Assembly (NCBI RefSeq): GCF_014651055.1 | Contig: NZ_BMWD01000015.1 | Span: 62,001-126,000, forward strand | Direction of reading: 5' to 3' | Source: Streptomyces fructofermentans | GTDB taxonomy: Bacteria > Actinomycetota > Actinomycetes > Streptomycetales > Streptomycetaceae | DNA length: 64,000 nucleotides | Shown: positions 37,063-45,995 of the stretch, in pieces | Numbering within the stretch: the stretch's first letter is position 1 | Layout: each line of letters begins with the position of its first letter | Position numbers and translations under genes: made by a program | Notes under the pieces: generated by a model | Seen by the model: the letters and a program-made list of their open reading frames with translations, nothing else | What the model was told of the DNA's origin: nothing | Databases searched by the model: none

Positions 37063-37878
37063 ATGCGTCGTCCCCTGGTTCGAGCGTTGGCCCTCGCGGC
37101 CGCGGCGGCCGTCATACCGCTGGCCGTTCCGGCACCCGCGGCAGCCGACGTCATCATCGGTGGCTTTCCGGTCGAGATCTCCGAGAGTCCCTGGGTGGTG
37201 GCCCTGTCCAGCCGTGACCGGTTCGGGGGTACGCGCGGGGGCCAGTTCTGCGGCGGTGTGGTGGTCGGCCGCTCGACCGTGCTGACCGCGGCCCACTGCA
37301 TGAGCGAGGAGGTGCTCGGCGCGCCTCCGCGGCAGGCCCAGGATCTGAGGGTCGTCACGGGTCGCGGGGATCTGCTGTCCGGCGTGGGCAAGGAGATCGC
37401 CGTGACGGAGACGTGGATCAACCCGGAGTACGACAGCTACACGAACTCGGGGGACTTCGCCGTGCTCACGCTGGCGGAGCCGGTCGCCGACAGCTCGGTC
37501 ATCCCCATGGCCGCTTCCGGGGACGCCGCGTACCGGGCAGGCACGGAGGCGGCGGTCTACGGCTGGGGCGACACCACGGGGAGTGGCGACTACGCGACCA
37601 CCCTGAGGGCGGCCGGCGTGCAGGTCTTCTCGGACGCGGCCTGCTCGGAGGCGTATCCGGGCGGTGGCGACGGCGAGTACATCGCCGCCTCCATGGTGTG
37701 CGCCGGCCAGGAGGCCGGCGGCAAGGACGCCTGCCAGGGGGACAGCGGGGGCCCGCTGGTCGCCCAAGGGCGGCTGATCGGTCTGGTGTCTTGGGGGAAC
37801 GGCTGCGGGCTCGCCGGCAGCCCTGGTGTCTACACGAGGGTCTCCGAGGTCGTCAGGGCGCTCGGAACAGGCCACTGA
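37063..37878 (+). CDS. Secreted trypsin-like serine protease (S1 family)
   Basis: 271 residues from ATG, 5 bases after GAGGAG. A signal peptide (MRRPLVRALALAAAAAVIPL to about AAA at residue 28) precedes the mature start IIGG, so only two or three residues would need activation cleavage. The catalytic triad is clear: His in VLTAAHC, Asp in SGDFAVLTL, Ser in CQGDSGGPL, with SWGNGCGLAGSPGVYTRV near the end. The Asp six residues before the catalytic Ser (KDACQGDSGG) would form the base of the S1 pocket and gives trypsin-like (Lys/Arg) specificity. It stands alone between two terminators. Confidence 0.93.
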   Translation: MRRPLVRALALAAAAAVIPLAVPAPAAADVIIGGFPVEISESPWVVALSSRDRFGGTRGGQFCGGVVVGRSTVLTAAHCMSEEVLGAPPRQAQDLRVVTGRGDLLSGVGKEIAVTETWINPEYDSYTNSGDFAVLTLAEPVADSSVIPMAASGDAAYRAGTEAAVYGWGDTTGSGDYATTLRAAGVQVFSDAACSEAYPGGGDGEYIAASMVCAGQEAGGKDACQGDSGGPLVAQGRLIGLVSWGNGCGLAGSPGVYTRVSEVVRALGTGH

Positions 37879-37910
37879 GCGTGCACTGACACGATGCCGT
37901 GCACGAGCGA

Positions 37911-37946
37911 CGGAAGGCCGCTCCTGGGGCCAGGAGCGGCCTTCCG
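37911..37946. terminator. Terminator between the protease and the small zinc-ribbon gene
   Basis: 17-bp perfect arms (from CGGAAGGCCGC) meet with only two unpaired bases between them; the convergent genes on either side would both use it. Confidence 0.9.
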
Positions 37947-37991
37947 GTCACCGGCCTGTGCCGGAGTCGGCTCGTCGTCTAACGCGAAGTG

Positions 37992-38222
37992 TCAGTGCTC
38001 TTCGTCGTTGGCGCTTGCCGGGGCGGCCGTGAGCCGCTCCGTCTCGTCCTGTATCTCAGCAGCGACCTTCTTGAGTTCCGGCTCGAACTTGCGCCCATGG
38101 TGGGCGCAGAAGAGCAGCTCACTACCGCTGAGGAGGACGACGCGCAGATATGCCTGGGCGCCGCAACGGTCGCAGCGGTCAGCGGCCGTCAGCGGGCTCG
38201 CGGGGGTCAGAACAGTAGTCAC
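37992..38222 (-). CDS. Small zinc-ribbon-like protein (DUF7455)
   Basis: 76 residues, GTG start after AAGAGG. Four potential zinc ligands are seen: CDRCG near residue 17 and the later CAHHG near 39. The C-terminus is a charged helix (FEPELKKVAAEIQDETERL). The family is small, widespread in actinobacteria and of unknown function; it is commonly found near hrdB/sigA-type genes and parE, as here. Confidence 0.8.
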   Translation of the reverse strand: MTTVLTPASPLTAADRCDRCGAQAYLRVVLLSGSELLFCAHHGRKFEPELKKVAAEIQDETERLTAAPASANDEEH

Positions 38223-38659
38223 GTCGCCTCTTCTCTAGCTCGACGAGCTGTCGTACCAGGGTCAACATCCAACCAGGCCGAAAACGTTCCCGCTCGTGGC
38301 TCTTCCTCGAAAAAAATCTTCGAGTCGGCTGTCTGCTGCCGGTTGGCGGCGAATGAGCCGTATTGCGTTTCTTCGTGTCTTACGGGTTCGCGCTCTGTCA
38401 GGTTCGGTCCTCCCGGCTGGCTTGCCGGTTGTTCATGAGGACGTGCCCGGAGCCTAAATGGTTCATGCCCCGAAGGGAACGTGATATGTACTTCACCCGA
38501 TCGAGGGATCGAACAGGCATGCGACTCTGGACTAGTGTGACTTTGGACGAGGGTGGCGTTACAACGGCTCTACCAGGCCTCGGTACCCTCAGACCGGCGA
38601 CCGAAGCCGTGCCCTTACCCAAAAGGGCCCCATCTGAAATTCAGCGAGGAGCGAACCGC
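38223..38659 (+). other. 437-bp intergenic region upstream of parE
   Basis: No gene is supported. The frame of parE stays open upstream to 38363 but the predicted residues are not gyrase-like. The segment includes CTCGAA (38306-38311) pairing with TTCGAG (38319-38324) across an A/T-rich loop, and a TAGTGT -10-like element at 38535. The divergent promoters of the zinc-ribbon gene and parE must lie here. Confidence 0.5.
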
Positions 38660-40783
38660 GTGACCGCCGAGACGTCCGTGCCGTCCACAGCCCTGCTGAC
38701 CGGAGCAGACCGTGACGGTTCCAACTACACCGCGCGGCACCTGCTCGTCCTCGAGGGGCTCGAGGCCGTGCGGAAGCGCCCTGGCATGTACATCGGCTCG
38801 ACCGACAGTCGTGGCCTGATGCACTGCCTCTGGGAGATCATCGACAACTCCGTGGACGAGGCTCTCGGAGGCTACTGCGACCACATCGACGTGATCCTTC
38901 ACGACGACGGCTCGGTCGAGGTGCGGGACAACGGCCGGGGCATCCCGGTCGACGTGGAGCCCAAGACCGGCATGTCCGGCGTCGAGGTCGTCATGACCAA
39001 GCTGCACGCCGGTGGAAAGTTCGGAGGCGGCTCCTACGCGGCTTCCGGCGGTCTGCACGGCGTGGGTGCCTCGGTCGTGAACGCCCTGTCGGCGCGTCTG
39101 GACGTGGAGGTCGACCGCGGGGGCAACACGCACGCGGTGAGCTTCCGGCGGGGCACTCCGGGTGCCTTCAAGGCGGACGGCCCCGACGCCGCGTTCGACG
39201 CCTCGAACGGCCTCCGCAAGCTCAAGCGGATCGCGAAGACCCGCACCGGTACCCGCGTGCGCTACTGGGCCGACCGCCAGATCTTCCTCAAGGACGCCAA
39301 GCTCTCCCTGGAGCACCTGCACCAGCGTGCCCGCCAGACGGCGTTTCTCGTCCCCGGGCTGACCATCGTGGTCCGCGACGAGTTCGGACTCGGCGACGGC
39401 GGCAGCAAGGGCGAGGAGTCGTTCCGCTTCGATGGCGGAATCAGTGAGTTCTGCGAGTACCTGGCCACGGACAAGCCGGTCTGCGACGTCCTCCGCTTCT
39501 CCGGGCAGGGCATCTTCAAGGAAACCGTGCCCGTCCTCGACGAGCACGGTCAGATGACCCCCACCGAGGTCACCCGTGAGCTCGGCGTGGATGTGGCACT
39601 GCGCTGGGGGACCGGCTACGACACGACGCTCAGGTCGTTCGTGAACATCATCGCCACGCCCAAGGGCGGCACGCACGTGGCCGGCTTCGAGCAGGCCGTC
39701 GTGAAGACGGTCAACGAGGTGCTGCGGTCGAAGAAGCTGCTGCGCGTGGCCGAGGACGACATCGTCAAGGACGACGCGCTGGAGGGTCTCACCGCCGTCG
39801 TCACCGTGCGGCTCGCGGAGCCCCAGTTCGAAGGCCAGACCAAGGAGGTGCTCGGCACCTCGGCGGCCCGGCGCATCGTGACGAACGTGGTCACCAAGGA
39901 GCTCAAGGCCTTCCTCACTTCCACGAAGCGGGACGCCGCCGCGCAGGCCCGCGTCGTCATGGAGAAGGCCGTCGCCGCAGCGCGCACGCGGATCGCGGCC
40001 CGCCAGCACAAGGACGCGCAGCGCCGGAAGACGGCCCTGGAGTCCTCCTCGCTGCCCGCCAAGCTCGCAGACTGCCGCAGCGACGACGTGGAGCGCAGTG
40101 AGCTCTTCATCGTCGAGGGGGACTCCGCGCTCGGTACGGCCAAGCTCGCCCGCAACTCGGAGTTCCAGGCGCTCCTGCCGATTCGCGGAAAGATCCTCAA
40201 CGTCCAGAAGTCGTCCGTCACGGACATGCTCAAGAACGCCGAGTGCGGTGCGATCATCCAGGTCATAGGGTCCGGGTCGGGTCGTACGTTCGACCTGGAC
40301 GCGGCGCGCTACGGGAAGATCATCCTGCTCGTGGACGCCGATGTCGACGGGGCCCACATCCGCTGCCTGCTGCTGACGCTCTTCCAGCGCTACATGAGGC
40401 CCATGGTCGAGGCGGGGCGCGTGTTCGCGGCTGTTCCGCCCCTGCACCGGATCGAGCTGAGCCAGCCCAAGAAGGGCCAGGACAAGTACATCTACACGTA
40501 CTCGGACCGTGAGCTGCGGGAGACGCTTCTCGAACTCCAGCGGAAGAACGTCCGGTACAAGGACTCGATCCAGCGCTACAAGGGCCTCGGTGAGATGGAC
40601 GCCGACCAGCTGGCCGAGACGACCATGGACCCGCGGCACCGGACCCTGCGGCGGATCAACATCTCCGACCTGGAGGCGTCCGAGCAGGTGTTCGACCTGC
40701 TGATGGGCAACGACGTCGCGCCGCGCAAGGAGTTCATCTCCAGCTCGGCCGCCACGCTGGACCGCTCGCGCATCGACGCGTAG
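38660..40783 (+). CDS. parE: DNA topoisomerase IV subunit B (GyrB-type ATPase)
   Basis: 707 residues from GTG after GCGAGGAGC. ATPase (GHKL) motifs: EIIDNSVDEALGG, VRDNGRGIPVDVEP and GGLHGVGASVVNALS. The TOPRIM domain has EGDSALGTAKLARN and LLVDADVDGAHIRCLLLTLF, the metal-binding acidic group. The C-terminal KGLGEMDADQLAETTMDP is standard. It forms the ATPase half of an enzyme that decatenates daughter chromosomes; the other half is encoded by parC about 15 kb away. gyrA/gyrB normally lie at oriC, so I assign this copy as parE. Confidence 0.9.
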   Translation: MTAETSVPSTALLTGADRDGSNYTARHLLVLEGLEAVRKRPGMYIGSTDSRGLMHCLWEIIDNSVDEALGGYCDHIDVILHDDGSVEVRDNGRGIPVDVEPKTGMSGVEVVMTKLHAGGKFGGGSYAASGGLHGVGASVVNALSARLDVEVDRGGNTHAVSFRRGTPGAFKADGPDAAFDASNGLRKLKRIAKTRTGTRVRYWADRQIFLKDAKLSLEHLHQRARQTAFLVPGLTIVVRDEFGLGDGGSKGEESFRFDGGISEFCEYLATDKPVCDVLRFSGQGIFKETVPVLDEHGQMTPTEVTRELGVDVALRWGTGYDTTLRSFVNIIATPKGGTHVAGFEQAVVKTVNEVLRSKKLLRVAEDDIVKDDALEGLTAVVTVRLAEPQFEGQTKEVLGTSAARRIVTNVVTKELKAFLTSTKRDAAAQARVVMEKAVAAARTRIAARQHKDAQRRKTALESSSLPAKLADCRSDDVERSELFIVEGDSALGTAKLARNSEFQALLPIRGKILNVQKSSVTDMLKNAECGAIIQVIGSGSGRTFDLDAARYGKIILLVDADVDGAHIRCLLLTLFQRYMRPMVEAGRVFAAVPPLHRIELSQPKKGQDKYIYTYSDRELRETLLELQRKNVRYKDSIQRYKGLGEMDADQLAETTMDPRHRTLRRINISDLEASEQVFDLLMGNDVAPRKEFISSSAATLDRSRIDA

Positions 40784-40801
40784 GCGGTCGGCGAGCGGAT
40801 G

Positions 40802-40850
40802 CCAGACCGCCCGGGCGGCCCGGACAGCCCGGCGGGTCTGGGCGGTCTGG
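40802..40850 (+). terminator. Terminator after parE
   Basis: CCAGACCGCCC (40802-40812) pairs with GGGCGGTCTGG (40840-40850), with further G/C-rich pairing inside. It starts 19 bases after the stop. Confidence 0.75.
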
Positions 40851-41168
40851 ACCTGCGAGGGTGACCGAGCCGGCCAGGGCTACTTCGGTGACGGGGTCGA
40901 CACGGCTTGCGGTGGCGACCGGACCCGCCAGGGGTGACGGGGCAACCAGACCCGCCTGCGCGAACGGGGGCGACCGGGTCGACACGGCTGGCGCGACCGT
41001 CACGGCCGACGAGGTCGGATCGGCAGCATCGGTGTGCGAGGGACCGGTGTACGGAGGATCGGCGGGGGCGGCAAGGGTCGAGGTCGCCGACAGGCCCCTG
41101 CCCTGATCGGACGGACGGGAGGCCCCCTTGGTGGCGCCTCCCATCAGGGGCGTCTCAGCCGGGGGTAT
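40851..41168. other. 318-bp stretch without a supported gene
   Basis: Open frames are present on both strands but their predicted proteins are low-complexity. Short direct repeats are seen, including GGGTCGACACGGCT near 40896 and again near 40976. It ends at the TCCACCC repeat upstream of the two-component operon. Confidence 0.4.
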
Positions 41169-41238
41169 CTCCACCCGGGGGGCATCTCCACCCGAGGGTG
41201 GAGACCGGGTGCTGTCGGAATCCACCCATGATCCACCC
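41169..41238. promoter_or_regulatory. Four TCCACCC direct repeats and a palindrome upstream of the two-component operon
   Basis: TCCACCC occurs at 41170, 41187, 41221 and 41232. The second copy is half of the perfect palindrome CTCCACCC-GA-GGGTGGAG (41186-41203). The cluster lies 95-165 bases before the first gene of the operon and is a plausible binding site for its response regulator. Confidence 0.55.
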
Positions 41239-41333
41239 GGGGTCCGATCTGCGGCCCCGCCCGCTTCCGTAGCGTCGAAGACGTCGCCGGCGTCCGCCGC
41301 CGACACCGCTCTTCCCCGCACACGGAGGCCGCG

Positions 41334-41858
41334 ATGTCCGGGCTTGTCGACGCCTTGGCGATCCTCGCCGTGGCCGTTCTGGTGATCACCCGCCAGCTCG
41401 GCACCCGCCGCATGGACGCCGACCGGAGATGGTGGCTCCTGCCTGCGGTTCTGGTCTTCCTCGCGCTGCGGGAGCCGGCTCTGCTCGACCCGCACCATCG
41501 GACCGCCTCAGCACTTCTCCTGACCGCAGAACTGCTGATCGGGGCGGCGATCGGCCTGGGGTGGGCATGGACGACGACGCTCTGGCGGACGCCCGACGGT
41601 GTCCTGTGGAGCAGGACCACCAGGACCGGTGTCGCGGTCTGGACGGTCGGCATAGCCCTGCGGGCCGCCCTCTTCGGAGTGGGAGCCGTCCTCGGTCTAC
41701 GACAGGACACCTCCGCCCTGCTCCTGGCGCTCGCGGTCACGCTGCTGATTCGCTCCGGGGCACTGGTCCACCGCGCGCGGTCACTGGGCCCGGTGATCGA
41801 GAAGGGCGCGGCATACGGTGACGGCCTGCCCAGGTCCGTGAAGAAGGAGCCCGTGTGA
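41334..41858 (+). CDS. Small membrane protein in a two-component operon (DUF1453/CcdC-like)
   Basis: 174 residues from ATG. Four or five hydrophobic segments are seen: near 5-20 (VDALAILAVAVLVIT), 34-47, 63-80 (LLLTAELLIGAAIGLGWA), 105-120 and 130-145. The pattern resembles DUF1453-type membrane proteins. Its stop overlaps the kinase start by GTGA, so it is translated with the kinase and probably assists its sensing. Function unknown. Confidence 0.7.
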   Translation: MSGLVDALAILAVAVLVITRQLGTRRMDADRRWWLLPAVLVFLALREPALLDPHHRTASALLLTAELLIGAAIGLGWAWTTTLWRTPDGVLWSRTTRTGVAVWTVGIALRAALFGVGAVLGLRQDTSALLLALAVTLLIRSGALVHRARSLGPVIEKGAAYGDGLPRSVKKEPV

Positions 41859-43006
41859 CCGAGAACGTCTGGCTGCGCTGGCCCTCTCGGGAAGCGCTGT
41901 CCCGAGCGGGGCTGCCCGGGGTCAGGCGCGCTCTCGCCTGGGGTACACGCCTCGTGGCCCTCGGTGTCCTCCTCGGCGTCACGTTCACGGACAGTGACCT
42001 GCACGGATGGGAGATCGCCTGGGCAGCTCTCGGGGCGGTCGTCTGCGGGCTCGGAATCCGGGGCTTCTGGAATACCACCCTCGAACACCGGCTGCTGCCC
42101 TCCGCGCTGCTGCTCGCGCTGCTGCTCGCCCTCGCGGTGCTGGCGCAGGGCGCGGGCCTGCGAGCCGCCGCCGTCGTCCTGTGGTGCGGGTGTGCCATCA
42201 GTGCCATGGAAAGGCTGCCGCTGGTGGCCGCACTGCCGGCGACCTCGGTGGCGTTGGGAGCCTATGCGGCGGTCGATCGCGGCGGCTGGCCGACCGTGCT
42301 GGCCACCACGGCGGGTCTCGCCCTGGCGGGGTACGTCCTCAGGCTGGACGCGGAGGCCAGGGGGAACGCCCAGCGGCTGCTCGCCCAGGAGCGGGCCGCG
42401 CGGGTCGCCGAGGCGGAGTCGGCCGCACTCGCCGAGCGGGCCCGGATCGCTCGGGAGATCCACGACGTCCTGGCCCACAGCCTCTCCGCCCAGCTCGTGC
42501 ACCTGGAGGCGGCCCGGCTGCTCATCGAGAGAGGGGCGGGACGCGACCAGATCCTCGACCGTGTCGTGGCCGCCAGAGGCATGGCCCGCGAGGGCCTCGC
42601 GGAGACCCGGCAGGCACTCTCCGCACTGCGGGGCGAGATGACGCCGCTGGAGGAGTTCCTGAGCGAGCTCGTCGCGGAGTCGGAGAATGCCGAGGTCACC
42701 GTCACGGGTGAACGGCGCCCGTTGCCGGCCGAGGCTTCGCAGGCGGTACGCAGGGTCGCGCAGGAAGCTCTGACGAACGTCAGGAAGCACGCTCCGGGCG
42801 CCGACGTCCGCATACGGCTCGAGTACGGCGAGCACGAAGTGACCCTGGACGTGAGGGATTCGGGTGCGCCGCCGGGGGAGTTCACGCACTCCGGGGCCGG
42901 ATACGGTCTGCTGGGCATGAGGGAGCGGGCCGAGCTGCTCGGCGGATCGCTGGAGGCGGGCCCGGGCGAGGAGGGATTCGTGGTGACGCTGAGGGTGCCC
43001 GTATGA
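41855..43006 (+). CDS. Sensor histidine kinase, NarL/DesK type (HisKA_3)
   Basis: 383 residues, GTG overlapping the previous stop. The N-terminal third has about five or six membrane segments and no extracellular sensor domain of size. The phosphoacceptor helix is REIHDVLAHSLSAQLVHLEA with His near residue 203. The HATPase domain has the N-box region QAVRRVAQEALTNVRKHA, the G1 box LDVRDSG and the G2-like GYGLLGMRERAELLGG. It passes phosphate to the response regulator, whose gene overlaps its end by ATGA. The signal is unknown and may be membrane-related, as in DesK-type kinases. Confidence 0.88.
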   Translation: MTENVWLRWPSREALSRAGLPGVRRALAWGTRLVALGVLLGVTFTDSDLHGWEIAWAALGAVVCGLGIRGFWNTTLEHRLLPSALLLALLLALAVLAQGAGLRAAAVVLWCGCAISAMERLPLVAALPATSVALGAYAAVDRGGWPTVLATTAGLALAGYVLRLDAEARGNAQRLLAQERAARVAEAESAALAERARIAREIHDVLAHSLSAQLVHLEAARLLIERGAGRDQILDRVVAARGMAREGLAETRQALSALRGEMTPLEEFLSELVAESENAEVTVTGERRPLPAEASQAVRRVAQEALTNVRKHAPGADVRIRLEYGEHEVTLDVRDSGAPPGEFTHSGAGYGLLGMRERAELLGGSLEAGPGEEGFVVTLRVPV

Positions 43007-43686
43007 CGGAGGACGGCGGGGCGCCTGCCCGGGTCGTCGTGGCCGACGACCAGACCGTGGTGCGCGAGGGCATCGTCATGCTGCTTGGTCTGCTGCCCGG
43101 CATCGAGGTCGTCGGTGCCGCCGCCGACGGTGACGAGGCCGTCCGACTGGTCGCGGAACTCGACCCGGACGTCGTGCTGATGGACCTGCGCATGCCCCGC
43201 TGCGACGGAGTGGAGGCGACCGCGCGCATCAGGGCCGAGTATCCGAGGACGCAGGTCGTGGTGCTCACCACGTTCGACGACGACGCGTCGCTGTTCCCGG
43301 CGCTCGGTGCGGGGGCACGCGGCTACCTCACCAAGGACGCGGACGGGGACGAGATCGTCCGGGCCGTGCGGAGTGTGCTGTCCGGAGACGCCGGGCTGTC
43401 GCCGAGCATCCAACGGCGGCTGCTGGAAAGGCTGTCGGGGCCGGAACCAGCCGAGCCGGAGCGGTCCGCGCCGGCGGCGGACGGGCTCACCGCGAGGGAG
43501 ACGGAAGTCCTCGTCCTGATCGCCGACGGCCTGAGCAATCAGGAGATCGCCCGTGCGCTGCACGTCTCCACGGCCACGGTGAAGACCCACATCAACAACC
43601 TCTTCGCCAAGACGGGGATCAAGGATCGCTCGCAGGCGGTCCGTTACGCCTTCCGTAACGGACTCGTGCGGCCACCAGGGGGTTGA
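43003..43686 (+). CDS. NarL/LuxR-type response regulator
   Basis: 227 residues. The receiver domain has the acidic pair in VVVADDQTVVREG, the phosphorylated Asp in DVVLMDLRMP near residue 61, and the conserved Thr and Lys (VVVLTTFDDD, GYLTKDAD). The LuxR helix-turn-helix is at about 160-220 (LTARETEVLVLIADGLSNQE, STATVKTHINNLFAKTGI). The ATG overlaps the kinase stop. The direct repeats upstream of the operon may be its autoregulatory site. Confidence 0.92.
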   Translation: MTEDGGAPARVVVADDQTVVREGIVMLLGLLPGIEVVGAAADGDEAVRLVAELDPDVVLMDLRMPRCDGVEATARIRAEYPRTQVVVLTTFDDDASLFPALGAGARGYLTKDADGDEIVRAVRSVLSGDAGLSPSIQRRLLERLSGPEPAEPERSAPAADGLTARETEVLVLIADGLSNQEIARALHVSTATVKTHINNLFAKTGIKDRSQAVRYAFRNGLVRPPGG

Positions 43687-43791
43687 GTCACCTGATGGGG
43701 TGAAGAGCGCGGAGAGAAGAGTCAGGGATCTTCCCGATCTGTCCATCCTTGGGACACGCGGCCGGAACGGGCAGCGGACAAGGAGAGTTCG

Positions 43792-44280
43792 GTGGAGAAG
43801 TACGACGGTCCCGACTCCGGAAGGGTCCGGATCGACGACCCCTGGTACGACGCGCTCGCCTCCGGCTGGGGTGAATTGGACGGCACGGGCGCGCCCGCTC
43901 CCACCGTGCCGCCCGCGCGCCAGGAGCAGGACGACCGCGCGGCACGGGCGGCCGACGTCTACCTGGAGGTGCAGCGCAGCGCGGCCTTCCAGGAGGTGCG
44001 CAGCCGCTACCGCAGGTTCGTCGTCCCGGCTGTCGCCGTCTTCTTCAGCTGGTACCTGGCCTACGTGGTGACGGCGACGACGGCACCGGGCCTCATGGCG
44101 CGGCCCGTCGCCGGCGCGGTGAACGTGGCGATGCTGGCGGGACTCGGTCAGTTCCTCACGACGTTCCTGTTCACCTGGGCCTACGCGCGGCACGCACGGC
44201 TGCGCAGGGACCGGGCGGCGCTCGATCTGCGGTGGGACACGCAGGAACTGACGCGCGGCGTCGCGGGCGGTGAGCGGTGA
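43792..44280 (+). CDS. DUF485 family membrane protein (symporter partner)
   Basis: 162 residues from GTG after AGGAGAG. An acidic N-terminus of about 70 residues precedes YLEVQRSAAFQEVRSRYRRF, a typical DUF485 start, and two membrane segments (VVPAVAVFFSWYLAYVV and NVAMLAGLGQFLTTFLFTWA). DUF485 proteins are regularly encoded directly upstream of acetate/solute:sodium symporters, and here the stop overlaps that gene by GTGA. It is probably a small subunit of the transporter. Confidence 0.85.
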   Translation: MEKYDGPDSGRVRIDDPWYDALASGWGELDGTGAPAPTVPPARQEQDDRAARAADVYLEVQRSAAFQEVRSRYRRFVVPAVAVFFSWYLAYVVTATTAPGLMARPVAGAVNVAMLAGLGQFLTTFLFTWAYARHARLRRDRAALDLRWDTQELTRGVAGGER

Positions 44281-45869
44281 CCGGGAACCATCAGACGCTG
44301 GCACTGCTGCTCTTCAGCGTGTTCGTGGCGGTCACGCTGGCGATCACGACCTGGGTGAGCCGTCATCGGCATGGCTCGGCGGAGGAGTTCTACGCGGGCG
44401 GACGACTGTTCTCGCCGATGGAGAATGGTTTTGCCATCGCGGGCGACTACATGTCGGCCGCTTCGTTCCTCGGAATCTCCGGGCTGATCGCTCTCTTCGG
44501 CTACGACGGGCTGCTCTATTCGGTGGGCTTCCTCGTGGCGTGGCTCGTCGTGCTGTTCCTCGTCGCCGAACTCGTGCGCAACTGCGGCCGGTTCACGCTG
44601 GCCGACGTGGTCGCCGCCCGGATGAGCGAGCGCCCGGTGCGGATCGCCGCGGGAACGTCCTCGGTGACGGTCTCCGTTCTCTACCTGGTGGCGCAGATGG
44701 TGGGCGCCGGCAGTCTGGTCGCGCTGCTGCTCGGCGGTACCAGCGAGGCGGCGCAGGCCTGGACGGTCATCGGGGTCGGCGCGCTGATGATCGTCTATGT
44801 GTCGATGGGAGGCATGCGGGCCACGACCTGGATCCAGATCGTCAAGGCGGTCCTCCTGATGGGCGGGGCGATCACGCTCACCGTGCTCGTGCTGGTCAGG
44901 TTCCACGGCGACTTCAACCAGTTGCTGCGTACGGCCGCGGAGCGGAGCGGACACGGGAGTTCGTTCCTCGCGCCCGGTCTCAAGTACGGCGGGGACTGGA
45001 CGGCCCGTCTGGACTTCATCAGCCTGGGCCTGGCCCTGGTGCTCGGCACCGCGGGTCTGCCGCACATCCTGTCGCGCTTCTACACCGTTCCGACGGCCCG
45101 GGCCGCGCGCCGCTCGGTCGTCTGGTCGATCGGCCTGATCGGCGGGTTCTACCTGATGACGATCGTGCTGGGCTTCGGGGCCGCCGCGATCGTCGGCTCC
45201 GACACCGTGCGCGGGTCGAACGCGTCGGGCAACACGGCGGTTCCGTTGCTGGCGCTCGACCTGGGTGGCGGACCGGCCTCCTCGGGAGGAACGGTTCTTT
45301 TCGCGATCGTCGCCGCGATCGCCTTCGCGACCATTCTGGCGGTGGTCGCCGGGATCACGCTCGCCTCCTCGACGTCCGTGGCCCACGACCTGTACGCGTC
45401 GTTGCGCCGCCGGCACGCCAAGCCCCGCAGTGAGGTGGCCGTCGCACGAACCGCCGCGGTCGGCATCGGAGTTGTCGCCATCGCGCTCGGCCTGCTCGCG
45501 CGCGACCTCAATGTGGCGTTCCTCGTGGGACTCGCCTTCGCCGTGGCCGCGTCGGCGAACCTTCCCGTGCTCCTGTACTCGCTGTTCTGGCGGAACTTCA
45601 CGACCCGTGGCGCCGTGTGGTCCGTGTACGGAGGGCTCGGGCCGGCGCTCGTGCTCGTCCTGCTGTCGCCGGTCGTGACGGGGAGCCCCGCCTCGCTGTT
45701 CCCCGGTGTCGACCTCCAGTACTTCCCGTTGGAGAACCCGGGCCTGGTGTCGATCCCCCTGGGCTTCCTCGCGGGCTGGCTGGGCACGGTGACCTCGGCG
45801 GAGCCGCCGGACGAGGCCAAGCACGCGGAGACCGAGGTGCGGGCGCTCACGGGTGCCGGCGCGGTCTGA
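44277..45869 (+). CDS. Solute:sodium symporter (ActP-like, cation/acetate type)
   Basis: 530 residues, GTG overlapping the DUF485 stop. About 13 membrane segments can be drawn. SSS-family signatures: EEFYAGGRLFSPMENGFAIA, GDYMSAASFLGISG and the later GGMRATTWIQIVKAVLL. The closest pattern is the acetate permease ActP group that imports acetate and other short monocarboxylates with Na+. The exact substrate is not known. Convergent with the CitB-type regulator downstream; the adjacent CitB/DcuR regulators are of the class that controls carboxylate uptake, which fits. Confidence 0.88.
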   Translation: MTGNHQTLALLLFSVFVAVTLAITTWVSRHRHGSAEEFYAGGRLFSPMENGFAIAGDYMSAASFLGISGLIALFGYDGLLYSVGFLVAWLVVLFLVAELVRNCGRFTLADVVAARMSERPVRIAAGTSSVTVSVLYLVAQMVGAGSLVALLLGGTSEAAQAWTVIGVGALMIVYVSMGGMRATTWIQIVKAVLLMGGAITLTVLVLVRFHGDFNQLLRTAAERSGHGSSFLAPGLKYGGDWTARLDFISLGLALVLGTAGLPHILSRFYTVPTARAARRSVVWSIGLIGGFYLMTIVLGFGAAAIVGSDTVRGSNASGNTAVPLLALDLGGGPASSGGTVLFAIVAAIAFATILAVVAGITLASSTSVAHDLYASLRRRHAKPRSEVAVARTAAVGIGVVAIALGLLARDLNVAFLVGLAFAVAASANLPVLLYSLFWRNFTTRGAVWSVYGGLGPALVLVLLSPVVTGSPASLFPGVDLQYFPLENPGLVSIPLGFLAGWLGTVTSAEPPDEAKHAETEVRALTGAGAV

Positions 45870-45995
45870 GTTCCACGCGTACAAGGGGGGTCCGGCCAGC
45901 GACTTCCCGGTGCTGAGGCACCGAGGGAGCCCCCGTGCGCCCGTGGATCGTGCGGGCGTACGGGGGTGCATGGCAGCCCGGGCATCACGGGACGA

